DNA from: Symsagittifera roscoffensis
Taxonomy: Eukaryota; Xenacoelomorpha; Acoela; Convolutidae
Assembly: GCF_963678635.1 (NCBI RefSeq)
Contig: NC_087063.1
Location: 20,218,701 to 20,282,700, forward strand
DNA length: 64,000 nucleotides
Reading direction: 5' to 3'
Shown: positions 20,933-33,100 of the stretch, piece by piece
Numbering within the stretch: position 1 is the stretch's first letter
Layout of the letters: the number at the start of each line of letters is the position of its first letter
Notes under the pieces: model-generated
Database searches by the model: none
Seen by the model: the letters and a program-made list of their open reading frames with translations, nothing else
Told to the model about the DNA's origin: nothing
Made by a program: the position numbers and the translations under genes

Positions 20933-23728
20933 TCAACTGGTGGAAGCCCCTTTGGCTCGTTCATCTTTCATATACTTATCGTACTTCTGTTTCTGCTGTT
21001 CGTACTGTTTAATCAGCTTTTTCTTCTGGCTCTCCTTGACCTCAGACCCATCTCCCAAGTGAGTCGGAATTCCCTTGTCGTCAAACGCCGAGTACTTGTC
21101 GGTGTCGCCTTTGAACATATCTTTCGGGTCTACTTTGTACTGTGCATTCTGTTCCTGTTGACGCTTCTTCAAATTCTCTTTTTCTTGTAGCTTTCGTTCC
21201 TTCAGTTCTTCCATTTGCCTCCTTTCACGTTCGATTGCTTCCTTGCCAACGTATTTGATCACAGACTTTTGACCTTTAACACAAATATTACACAGAGGTT
21301 TGAAACACAGAAGGTTCTTAATAATACACTATGCTGGAGCTAGTGTAAAAACAAAGCAAGTAAGAAAAGCAACTATGACATTTAAAAGTTGTTAACCGGA
21401 AAAAGTCTAGTTCCCGATAGCAAGACACTTGCTCTCGCAAAAGTAATAAGTTAAATCAAATTGGCATTACTTCGTGTCCATATTTCCAGCACAAATTAAT
21501 TCACGTAAAATATATTAAAAATTTGAAACAATCAAACAATCACGTTTATCCAACCAAGAACATTTTTTGAAACATCTAATTTAAAAAAAACTCGCCAGCT
21601 ATCCTCTTTTCAAAAATGTGTTAAAATGTCTTCTTGGTGTTATTACTTGAATGTAAAATACTGAACAACAATTAACTTTTATTCGCGGAAGTATCATGGC
21701 GTCACAGTACAGTGACTGAAATTGCACTTCGAACTAAAATGAAAAGGCTTCGATAAGAAACTTCATTCCAACCAACGCGACGTTTTTTTTATGGTAGTTG
21801 ATCTTTGCGAGGAAAAAAGCCTGAAACTAAGTTCCTCGCCGCCTTCAGTGATCGGAACGAAATAATAAACCAACTACATATTAAATTCAGAGGCTTCAAT
21901 GCCTCCACGATGATTCGAAACTTAAAAAGCAACCTTGCTTGTCTTCCAGCCTCACGCCCTGGTCAGGTAGAACTTCATCTCGCAACAAGTCACATGACTT
22001 CAGCAGAGTGAACGCACACTGCCTTGCTTCTTCTCTGAAGTCGGCGAACATGTCCAAAAATGGCAGCAACAACTTCTCCCCATCTCCCGCTTCACCAGGG
22101 CCCCCCGAAAACCCAATTGGCGACTTCTTATCAATCACGCCAAACACCGTCAACAGATGAGTTATGTAAGTAGCGACCGCTCTTAATAAGGCAAAATTTG
22201 GTTCCGCATTTCCCATAGACTGAATATACGAATTGATAGAGGAGACTAAATTCTTCATGGTCAACATTACTCTCGGCGTGTTGAACGAATCGCACAAATG
22301 AGCATGAATCTCGCTTTTAGCTTGCACGAGCTCTTTGAAAAGCGACTTTTCATCTTCAGTGACTTTTCTAAGCTTATTGGCTTCGGGGTCAGACCGCAAT
22401 TTGTCTTTGACCACTAAGAAGAACTCGGATAAATACTTTTCAAAGCTAAGCGCCTCCTTCATAGTCTCATAGCTGTAATCCAAAGTCGATGACCATTCGT
22501 GTAACAAAAACAGAATTCTGATTTGAGTAGAAGAGTAAGTTTCCAGAGCAGATTTAATTGACGTGAAATTCTTCAAAGACTTCGACATTTTGCGCCCCTC
22601 GATATTAAGATGTCCAGAGTGCAAGAAATATCGGATCCAATCGTTGTTTCCAAAATACGCCTCGGCTTGTGCGATTTCGTTGTCGTGATGCGGGAACTTC
22701 AAGTCTACACCTCCGCCGTGTATATCTATACTCTGCCCTAGTACATCACTAGCCATTACACTACATTCTATATGCCAACCAGGTCTTCCTTGGCCCCAAG
22801 GTGAGTCCCAAAACGGTTCCCCTGATTTAGATTTCTTCCAAAGAGCGAAATCCCTTGGTGACCGTTTCTCTTGCGATTGGTTTTCCGCAACACTCAAACC
22901 ACCTTCCCCTTCGCGCAGCTTCGCCTCGTCTCCAAGCGCCTCGGGAACTAGTTTGGCGTAATAATGGCCAGATGTTGATGTAAATTTATCCACGTCGAAA
23001 TAAACACTATTATTTGACTCATATGCCACTCCTTTTTCAATCAATTTTTCAACAAATGTTACAATTTCAGGCACGTATTCGGTCACACGGGTCAAAATAT
23101 CAGGTGATTCGATTCCAAGGTTTTTCATGTCATCAAAATAATCTCGCTCGTAAAATCTGGGAAGCTCCTCGAAAACTGCTTTGTCATTAACTTCATGACC
23201 AAACTCATGGTCCAAAAGTTCCATCAAAGCATCTTTTGATTTTTCTATCAGAGTTTCGATTTCATCTTTTTCAAAGTTAACAGAATCGAGTTGTGTTTTG
23301 ACGTTATTTAATGTGAAAAGTTTATCAGCATCTTTTTCTGCTGCCAACTTTGAGGTCAATTCTACTTTACACTTTTCTATGTCAGTTCTCACTTTGTCTA
23401 TCGAATGTGAATAGTTTTTGTATTTATCCAGCAAGTACCTTTGTCTAGCTCTCTGTATTATTTTGTCATCAATATCAGTTATATTCATAACAGCAAGTAC
23501 ATCATATGAGAAATAGTCACGGAGAATACGTTTGATAATATCAAATGTTATGTACGCCCTCGCGTGGCCCATATGCGATGAGTCATAGACTGTGGGTCCA
23601 CAGCAGTACCACGTGACACTTTTTCCATTCAGAGGCACGAATTTGTCCTTCTTCTTTGTGAAGCTGTTGTATACTTTAAGTTCAGGTGGTGATTTAAAGG
23701 GCTCAGGGCTCCACTCGAAAGTCGCCAT
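20933..23728 (-). CDS. CARS1: Cysteine--tRNA ligase, cytosolic (CysRS)
   Basis: Charges tRNA-Cys with cysteine in the cytosol. Two exons, 23728-21934 and 21273-20933, joined across a 660 base intron (donor GTTGCT, acceptor TTAAAG) to read DKQGQKSVIKYV, total 711 residues; human CARS1 is about 750. The HIGH motif is HMGH at residues 52-55 and KMSKS is at 380-384. Likely zinc ligands are the Cys pair at 42-43 (YCCGPTVYD), Cys322 (WHIECS), and the His and Glu of FPHHDNE (345-351). Exon 2 encodes the eukaryotic tail: a highly charged helix (ERERRQMEELKERK) followed by DMFKGDTDKYSAFD and GIPTHLGDG, matching human MFLSETDKYSKFD and GLPTHDMEG. The ATG at 23728 lies 5 bases after a strong 3' splice site (CTGATCTTCAG). 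No organellar targeting sequence is evident. Confidence 0.97.
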
Positions 23729-23740
23729 TTTATCTGAAGA
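23729..23740 (-). promoter_or_regulatory. 3' splice site directly before CARS start
   Basis: The minus strand reads TTTCCTGATCTTCAG then ATAAA and the ATG. A polypyrimidine acceptor five bases from the start codon fits spliced-leader addition or a 5' UTR intron whose donor lies upstream. Confidence 0.55.
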
Positions 23741-23884
23741 TCAGGAAATATTTCAAATTGAAGAAGTTATCAATGTATATTTTATGAACAAAAAGCATAA
23801 CATACAGCTATTTCCCAAATCAATACAAAAACTTTCAAGCTTAAGATAAACGAAAATGTGCTACACCTAGAATACTTGTATTGC

Positions 23885-24240
23885 TCTGACTTTGAGGCAC
23901 TTAGCACAGTGGTAAGGCGTTCACTTTGAAATCGTCAGATCGTGTATTCGATCCCATGCCATGGCAATGATAGTGTTTGAGGACAAGCTCTCACTTGACC
24001 TCCAGCTTCAGGTCTGCCACAACCTGACCAAATATGGCTGCAATAGTGGTACCACGTAAAAGTTCTAGACGCAAAAAAACGGCCTTGAGTCGCAAAAAAC
24101 AGCTTCGCTCAGCAAAAATAACACTGTCTGGAATGTGGGGAGATAATACAAATGGACTGACTACCCTCGACAGGACTGTTAAGGCCTACTGATAGCTCCT
24201 CTGCGATTCGCAGGAACTACAATTATTATTATTTATTACT
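23885..24240 (+). repeat. tRNA-derived SINE, about 355 bp
   Basis: Pol III A box TTAGCACAGTGG (23901) and B box TATTCGATCC (23945) at tRNA spacing, a body without ORF, and a 3' end caggaactac followed by ATT repeats (24222-24240). The tail microsatellite indicates LINE-mobilised insertion. The family name was not determined. Confidence 0.85.
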
Positions 24241-24244
24241 TTCG

Positions 24245-25638
24245 AAAACAGTGATGGAATATTTGCGCTTTGGTTTTTTATTCACATCAATTTCGACTTT
24301 TTAATTTATCATTTTTCATGGAACTTATTATACCTTGAAATATTGATGCACTGGGCTTAAAATTAAGATATTTCACACGGTACCGTTTCACAAATAGCTG
24401 TGGGGTTGAAAACAAATGTCTATTAAAGCGTTGCCTGCCTGAAGGGTAAAACGTTAATCAAGAAAACATTCTTCAAGAAAACTTTCAATTTCTTTTTTGA
24501 GAAATTACTCGTATTTTTGTTGCAAACTATTGCAGATGCATCAAAAGTAATTTGGAATATTCTTGTTCAAACTTTAAACAATAATTATTATATATTTGCA
24601 TGTGATTGACCGGAGAAAAATATTCTTTTTCTTTAACTGAAAAATATTCGTATATCCAAAATCGAATCTATGAATTCACCAGAATTTGACTTTTTTCAGC
24701 TAAGTAAGGGGTAGATGATAGTGTGACATCCCAGGACAGCCCCGATTTCTAGAGAAACATCTTTTTCGATGCAGCTAGGACGTCGGAATTCGTGCAAATT
24801 TTTTATGAGTAAATTCAGAATATATTTGGGCATCAAAAATTTGCACGTTATTTTATGCTTACGCGGAATCCACAGAAATTTTTAAGAGGAATGTCGTACA
24901 AACGCAATTTTTCATCAAAACATTCCAAAACTTCTAAAAACTATATGGGATCAGTTTAGTATTTCGGGAGGGCCTGGGACCTATACAAAACGTGTCTAAT
25001 AATCTGAAGCCGAAAAAAAAATATTTTAATTTTAATTGAATCCAAACTTAAGAATCTCTGCAATTTTATTTCGAACCTACTCAGTACTATCCGAATACAC
25101 AAACCTGCTGAAAAATGATAAGTTGTGTCGATGTAAGTGTTGATAAAATGAACCAATTATTATCGTTTATTAGTTGTTATATTATTATTATTAGTCGCTG
25201 AAATTTTGCGTGATGGTAAATGGGCACCACGCATGAATAGATTAAGAAGCTATTACGCTATTTTCAAGAACGAAATCGGTAAAAAGAGTGAAAAATTGCA
25301 AGAGTTAAAAATAGTCTGACAAAAAATCATTAAACGAACCGCAACATCTAGATAAGAATACCATAACTTATGACAACTGCGGTTTATAAGTCATAAAAGT
25401 TCGAAGTTAATGCAAAGAGAATAATTCAAGGTTCCTGAAAAATGCAAGAGTCATTTTGAAAAACCTTGAAAATTTTTTAAAAAACTTACAATTTAGAAAA
25501 TGAAGACAAAGAAGATTCTAGATTTTATGCAAATATAAATTGACTAAAGTTCCTCCCCATTTTCAATGGTCCGAGCAAAAAATTATCAAAATTGAAGTTG
25601 CAAGTGGAGCTAAAACCCCAATTAATGCTCAATCAAAA
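24245..25638. other. Intergenic, no gene seen
   Basis: AT-rich DNA 5' of CARS. Only short ORFs (longest 66 codons at 24956-25156) without recognisable domains. No repeat shared with other parts of the window was noticed. Confidence 0.5.
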
Positions 25639-28600
25639 ATCTATCACAGCACAAAACAAAAAACAGATTATGAAAACTAATAAAAAAAACCATGCCTCGA
25701 GGAACAAAACAAAACAACAACCGGATAAAAAATGCAAATAGCTAGACTTTCCAATATTACACATGTTGCAACTTCACAAAAATAAATAGCTGCTCCTTCT
25801 GTAAATAACAAACCATTTTGAACTTGAAAAATTACAATTTCTCTTAAAACATAACCAACTGACTGTGCGAGAAGAGCAATGAACGCAAGAAAAGTAAAAC
25901 TAAAAAAAAAAACTTTTGAATTTCGAAGAAACAAATAGATTGCATTAAAGAAGGCAAATAGAGGGCATTAAAGAAGGCAAAAAAATTGAATAGAAAGTAA
26001 AAATAAATTGATCCAATTAATCAAAAATATTAATTCAAAATAACTATGATTAACATTTTGGTTAATTAACAGTATAAATAGGTATTCATGTTGAATTTTT
26101 GAATAGGTATTCATGTTGAAAATAAACAAGCCATTCTGCGCTTTTGTTTGAAATGAATATTTTATACGAAACTTATACATGGCTAGCGGGAGATTCTACC
26201 GTAGGTTACTTGGGGGGGGGGGGGAGGAGGAGGGAGGTATTGTACAGTTGATCCAAAATCAAACTCAGAATATGTTCAAGCAGATTTGCAGGCTTATCGA
26301 GCCTAACTTTTGCGGTTACTCGCACAAACTAACATAACTGTCAAAATGAACAATTCTAGAAAGTATTCTACCAAAAAAAATCCAGAACAAAATATTTTCT
26401 GCCTGAAGCGATTTGGGAGGAGTATCCATAGTTTTAAAATAGTCTACACTGTTATTTCGCTTTTTAGAACAACAATCATTTAATTGAACTTACCTCAAAA
26501 TCATATATTTATAATTTGAAGCAGCTTTGCTGGCTAACCGAGCTGATCTTTTGCATAAGTTCTCAATTACTAAGATCAGAAAGAGAACAAATTGAATATT
26601 TTAGCACGGTTTTTCCAAACAAAACTTAGCAACTATTAACATATTTCATCACTTCACACAGGCGTGAAAATCTATTTTCATTTTAACAGATGAATCTACA
26701 TCTCATCTTTATCATCATTGAAAAGTCCAAAAAAAACATTTACTTAGTACTAGCGCATGACAAAAATATGCACCAAACCAGCAATTTTTAACGCAACCGT
26801 GAAAATAAACTAGGCTCATCAGAGGTTTATTTTTCATAAAAACGGCATATCTCGAAAACCGAAATGATTTGATCATATATAATTAGATTCAGATTTGCTA
26901 CCTTATATTGTTTCCTGACAGCATCCCACCATAAGGATAAGAAATTCAATTTCTAATTTCTTTTTGTAATTTTGAAATTATTGAAGAAACGCCATATCTC
27001 GCAAGCAAGAAAGAATTGAGTACTAAAAGTCAGAGCCGAAAATATTTGCATCCTGACAGTAACCCCTGGATGTACCCTGACAAAACCGCGCCATTGGGGT
27101 TGAGAATTTCAAGATTGGTTATTTATTTAATTCAAGTTTTTTGAAAAACATTGAAAAAATCATAAAAATTGCCACATAAAGGAAACCACAAAGATTTGAT
27201 CAAAAATAATTAGAGGGCATATTTGCTAAGCAAATGTGTAACTGACAAGACACCGCCTTAGGGTTGAGAAATTGAAGTTAAGTTAAAGTTTTTTTTTATG
27301 TCTAAATTTTTTGAACAAAAAAATGAAACCATATAAAAGGCCATGTCAAGAAAACCGTAAAGCTTTGAGCAGCCCAAACCGGAGAAGTTTGCCCTGAGAA
27401 CACCAAAAAAGGATTGAGAATACCAAGTGCGCTTGGTTTTTACTAAACTGATTTTTTTTGAAAAAAGAAAGAAAAAAAACGTTATGTAAAACAAATGTTA
27501 CACAAGTGTAACAAATGTTACACGATATGCAAATGTGTAACTGACAAGACCCCGCCTTAGGGTTGAGAAATTGAAGTTAAGTTAAAGTTTTTTTTTATGT
27601 CTAAATTTTTTGAACAAAAAAATGAAACCATATAAAAGGCCATGTCAAGAAAACCGTTAAGCTTTGAGCAGCCCAAACCGGAGAAGTTTGCCCTGAGAAT
27701 GCCAAAAAAGGGTTGAGAATACCAAGTGCGCTTGGTTTTTTCTAATCTGATTTTTTTTTGAAAAAAGTTTAAAAAAAACCGCCATATTACGAAAACCAAA
27801 AACATTTGAGCAGCCACATTTGAACGCCAGCTTTGAAACAACTGAATTTCAACCTCACAGCAACCCACAATAGGGTTGAGAATTTCAAGCTCGGTTAGTT
27901 TTTATATCTTATTTAAAAAAAAACGCCATATTACGAAAATACGAAAACCAAAAACAATTGAGCAGCCATATTTGAACGCCAGCTTTGAAAAACCTGAATT
28001 TCAACCTCACAGCAACTCACAATAGGGTTGAAAATTTCAAGCTCGGTTAGCTTTTATATCATATTTTTTCAAAAAAAGAACGCCATATTACGAAAACCAA
28101 AAACATTTGAGCAGCCATATTTGAACGCCAGCTTTGAAACACCTGAATTTCAAATAGGGTTGAGAATTTTCAGCTCGGTTAGTTTTTATATCTTATTTTA
28201 TTTTGAAAAAAAAGAAAATCATAAAGAACGCCAAATCTCGAAAACGAAAATGATTTGAGCAGATATAAATAAAGAACAGTTTTGCTACTCTGTATTTTTA
28301 CTGAACAACAGAGTTTGACCTTGCAGAACCCCACCATACGTTAAGTATTTCATTTTATTACTTGTTTTTTGAAAAGTATTGAAGAAACGCCATATCTGAC
28401 AAACAAAAGAAATTGAGCAGTTAAAGTCAAATCCGAGATTATTTTTAACCTGACAGTGCCCCCTGAAAGAACCCTGACAAATCCCCACCATTAGGGTTGA
28501 GAAATTCGAGATACGTTGGTTAGATTTTTTTTAATTCAAATTTTGTGAGAAAATTGAAACAATCATAAAACACGTAATGTTGAAATACACAATGATTTGA

Positions 28601-30174
28601 TCAGTCATGTTTAGATGGCAGGCTTGCAACGCAATTGTGTAACTGAAAGGACCCCGCCTTATGGTTGATAATTTGAAGTTCTGTTAGTTTTTTCAAATCT
28701 GAATTTTTCTAACTTTTTTAACGACCATTAAAAACTCCGCATCTTGGAAGCCAAAAGTATTCAAGCATTCAAAATTGGAGAGAAAAACTGCAACCCCTAA
28801 GTTTATTCTGACAGCACAACATTATGGGATTGAGAATTTCAAAGATTGTTAATTTTTTATATATCTAGTTTTTCGAAAAAAAAATCAAATCATAAAAAAT
28901 CACTATAATCAAAAAGAGCTGAGACATCATAACTGAACACCAGCTCTGCAACCTCTGAATGTACCTCGACAATAATTTACTATAGAGTTGAGAATTTCAA
29001 GTTCGCTTAATTTTTTATATCTAAATTTAAAAAAATGAAAAAATCATGAAAATGCCAGATCTGGAAAACCAAAAAAAATATATGAAGAGTCATATTTAGA
29101 ATCCAGGTTTTTAAAGCATGAGTGTAAACTAACAGCACCCCAGTATAAGGCTGAGAAACTCAAGTTAGAAATATTTTTTACAAAGTTTTTCGAAAAAAAA
29201 AAACATAAAAAACATATCTCGGAAACCAAAATTATTTGAGCAGTCAAACTTGGACGCCAGATTTGCAACTGCTGAGTGTACCCTGGCAGCAACCCACAAC
29301 AGGGTTGAGAATTTCAAGTTCGGCTACTTTTTTCATATCAATGTTTTGTGAAAAAAAATTAAAAATCATAACTCAAAAACCAAAAGGTTGTATTTGGACG
29401 ATAGATTTGAGTGTACACTGACAGCACCTTTTAATAGGGCTGAGAACTTAATAATTAAATAAATCTAAGGTTATACAAAAATTTTGATGGTTTTCATTGC
29501 GAATATAGCTTTGCAGTCGCGCTCCAAAATCTTTTAAAACGTCGACTTGAGTTAACATTTCAACCCTTGCAATGTTTTGGCCTTTTTAATTCTCAAACAT
29601 AGGCCAAAGGAAAAATTTCTTAAGCATTACAATATACGATATAGCTTAAACGTGCAAAAAACGTTTCGTTAAACATGCAAAAAATACGTTGAAAAAGCTT
29701 AAACATGTCAACATAGGCACTTATTAAACATGTTTCAAGTGATACGCCGATTAAATAATGTATAGATAGATAAAAAACGCTTGCTAATCGCACGCGTAAA
29801 AAACTGGCCCAATAATTTCCTACCATTTACACAGAGGCGAAGCTGTGCTTCGCAGAGAGACTAGCGAGAACACTACAAAAAGCAGCTCTAAAAAAGTTCT
29901 AAAAAGTGCTATAAGAAGAAGTCAAAAAAAGCTCACAGTAAAAAAATTCATCGACGTCTCAGACTCCAACCTAACTAACCACTCATCCTCGGACGCTTAC
30001 TCCATCACAAGCACTAGCCACAAATAAAGTCGAGAACAGATGTTATGAATTTTCTATGCTACAGAGCGTGATTATAGCAAAAAGGCACACAAATGAACAC
30101 TATAATTTCGTATTTGCGAGTTAGCTTAGAAAAAAAGAAGATTCGTACTAAAACACTGGCTGTTCGCTAGCGTT
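25639..30174. repeat. 4.5 kb tandem duplication, copy 1
   Basis: Begins atctatcacagcac at 25639 and ends gctagcgttat at about 30176, where the same start words recur. Copies 1 and 2 are shifted by 4533-4536 bases along their whole length, with only rare substitutions and length changes in homopolymers. Contents: AT-rich DNA, a G-run with GGA repeats (26211-26236), a satellite (26841-29450) and a short hairpin at 29837. No gene is recognised. ORFs inside are repeated fragments of the satellite. Confidence 0.95.
26841..29450. repeat. Diverged satellite, about 16 units of 145-180 bp (copy 1)
   Basis: Recurring words are gccatatctcgaaaacc, atttgagcag, gaacgccagctttg, cctgacagcaaccc and agggttgagaatttcaag, in that order. 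Unit starts lie near 26845, 26991, 27168, 27340, 27637, 27781, 27926, 28083, 28230, 28389, 28570, 28738, 28894, 29054, 29210 and 29363. Units are clearly diverged from each other, so the array is older than the 4.5 kb duplication that copied it. Confidence 0.88.
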
Positions 30175-33100
30175 ATCTATCACAGCACAAAACAAAAAAC
30201 AGATTATGAAAACTAATAAAAAAAACCATGCCTCGAGGAACAAAACAAAACAACAACCGGATAAAAAATGCAAATAGCTAGACTTTCCAATATTACACAT
30301 GTTGCAACTTCACAAAAATAAATAGCTGCTCCTTCTGTAAATAACAAACCATTTTGAACTTGAAAAATTACAATTTCTCTTAAAACATAACCAACTGACT
30401 GTGCGAGAAGAGCAATGAACGCAAGAAAAGTAAAACTAAAAAAAAAACTTTTGAATTTCGAAGAAACAAATAGATTGCATTAAAGAAGGCAAATAGAGGG
30501 CATTAAAGAAGGCAAAAAAATTGAATAGAAAGTAAAAATAAATTGATCCAATTAATCAAAAATATTAATTCAAAATAACTATGATTAACATTTTGGTTAA
30601 TTAACAGTATAAATAGGTATTCATGTTGAATTTTTGAATAGGTATTCATGTTGAAAATAAACAAGCCATTCTGCGCTTTTGTTTGAAATGAATATTTTAT
30701 ACGAAACTTATACATGGCTAGCGGGAGATTCTACCGTAGGTTACTTGGGGGGGGGGGGGGGAGGAGGGAGGTATTGTACAGTTGATCCAAAATCAAACTC
30801 AGAATATGTTCAAGCAGATTTGCAGGCTTATCGAGCCTAACTTTTGCGGTTACTCGCACAAACTAACATAACTGTCAAAATGAACAATTCTAGAAAGTAT
30901 TCTACCAAAAAAAATCCAGAACAAAATATTTTTTGCCTGAAGCGATTTGGGAGGAGTATCCATAGTTTTAAAATAGTCTACACTGTTATTTCGCTTTTTA
31001 GAACAACAATCATTTAATTGAACTTACCTCAAAATCATATATTTATAATTTGAAGCAGCTTTGCTGGCTAACCGAGCTGATCTTTTGCATAAGTTCTCAA
31101 TTACTAAGATCAGAAAGAGAACAAATTGAATATTTTAGCACGGTTTTTCCAAACAAAACTTAGCAACTATTAACATATTTCATCACTTCACACAGGCGTG
31201 AAAATCTATTTTCATTTTAACAGATGAATCTACATCTCATCTTTATCATCATTGAAAAGTCCAAAAAAAACATTTACTTAGTACTAGCGCATGACAAAAA
31301 TATGCACCAAACCAGCAATTTTTAACGCAACCGTGAAAATAAACTAGGCTCATCAGAGGTTTATTTTTCATAAAAACGGCATATCTCGAAAACCGAAATG
31401 ATTTGATCATATATAATTAGATTCAGATTTGCTACCTTATATTGTTTCCTGACAGCATCCCACCATAAGGATAAGAAATTCAATTTCTAATTTCTTTTTG
31501 TAATTTTGAAATTATTGAAGAAACGCCATATCTCGCAAGCAAGAAAGAATTGAGTACTAAAAGTCAGAGCCGAAAATATTTGCATCCTGACAGTAACCCC
31601 TGGATGTACCCTGACAAAACCGCGCCATTGGGGTTGAGAATTTCAAGATTGGTTATTTATTTAATTCAAGTTTTTTGAAAAACATTGAAAAAATCATAAA
31701 AATTGCCACATAAAGGAAACCACAAAGATTTGATCAAAAATAATTAGAGGGCATATTTGCTAAGCAAATGTGTAACTGACAAGACACCGCCTTAGGGTTG
31801 AGAAATTGAAGTTAAGTTAAAGTTTTTTTTTATGTCTAAATTTTTTGAACAAAAAAATGAAACCATATAAAAGGCTATGTCAAGAAAACCGTAAAGCTTT
31901 GAGCAGCCCAAACCGGAGAAGTTTGCCCTGAGAACACCAAAAAAGGATTGAGAATACCAAGTGCGCTTGGTTTTTACTAATCTGATTTTTTTTGAAAAAA
32001 GAAAGAAAAAAAACGTTATGTAAAACAAATGTTACACAAGTGTAACAAATGTTACACGATATGCAAATGTGTAACTGACAAGACCCCGCCTTAGGGTTGA
32101 GAAATTGAAGTTAAGTTAAAGTTTTTTTTTATGTCTAAATTTTTTGAACAAAAAAATGAAACCATATAAAAGGCCATGTCAAGAAAACCGTTAAGCTTTG
32201 AGCAGCCCAAACCGGAGAAGTTTGCCCTGAGAATGCCAAAAAAGGGTTGAGAATACCAAGTGCGCTTGGTTTTTTCTAATCTGATTTTTTTTTGAAAAAA
32301 GTTTAAAAAAAACCGCCATATTACGAAAACCAAAAACATTTGAGCAGCCACATTTGAACGCCAGCTTTGAAACAACTGAATTTCAACCTCACAGCAACCC
32401 ACAATAGGGTTGAGAATTTCAAGCTCGGTTAGTTTTTATATCTTATTTAAAAAAAACGCCATATTACGAAAATACGAAAACCAAAAACAATTGAGCAGCC
32501 ATATTTGAACGCCAGCTTTGAAAAACCTGAATTTCAACCTCACAGCAACTCACAATAGGGTTGAAAATTTCAAGCTCGGTTAGCTTTTATATCATATTTT
32601 TTCAAAAAAAGAACGCCATATTACGAAAACCAAAAACATTTGAGCAGCCATATTTGAACGCCAGCTTTGAAACACCTGAATTTCAAATAGGGTTGAGAAT
32701 TTTCAGCTCGGTTAGTTTTTATATCTTATTTTATTTTGAAAAAAAAGAAAATCATAAAGAACGCCAAATCTCGAAAACGAAAATGATTTGAGCAGATATA
32801 AATAAAGAACAGTTTTGCTACTCTGTATTTTTACTGAACAACAGAGTTTGACCTTGCAGAACCCCACCATACGTTAAGTATTTCATTCTATTACTTGTTT
32901 TTTGAAAAGTATTGAAGAAACGCCATATCTGACAAACAAAAGAAATTGAGCAGTTAAAGTCAAATCCGAGATTATTTTTAACCTGACAGTGCCCCCTGAA
33001 AGAACCCTGACAAATCCCCACCATTAGGGTTGAGAAATTCGAGATACGTTGGTTAGATTTTTTTTAATTCAAATTTTGTGAGAAAATTGAAACAATCATA

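Noticed and set aside
20933-21262. Separate small TMA7/CCDC72-like charged protein
   Set aside because: The charged helix followed by DTDKYSAFD and GIPTH matches the C-terminal tail of CysRS, and the frame splices to the upstream exon.
26211-26236. G-run with GGA repeats as a functional G-quadruplex element
   Set aside because: Single homopolymer-like tract that varies in length between the two copies; no support for function beyond composition.
27557-27868. 103-codon minus-strand ORF, repeated at 32091-32402
   Set aside because: It lies wholly inside the satellite; neighbouring satellite units give related but broken frames, and composition is that of the repeat.
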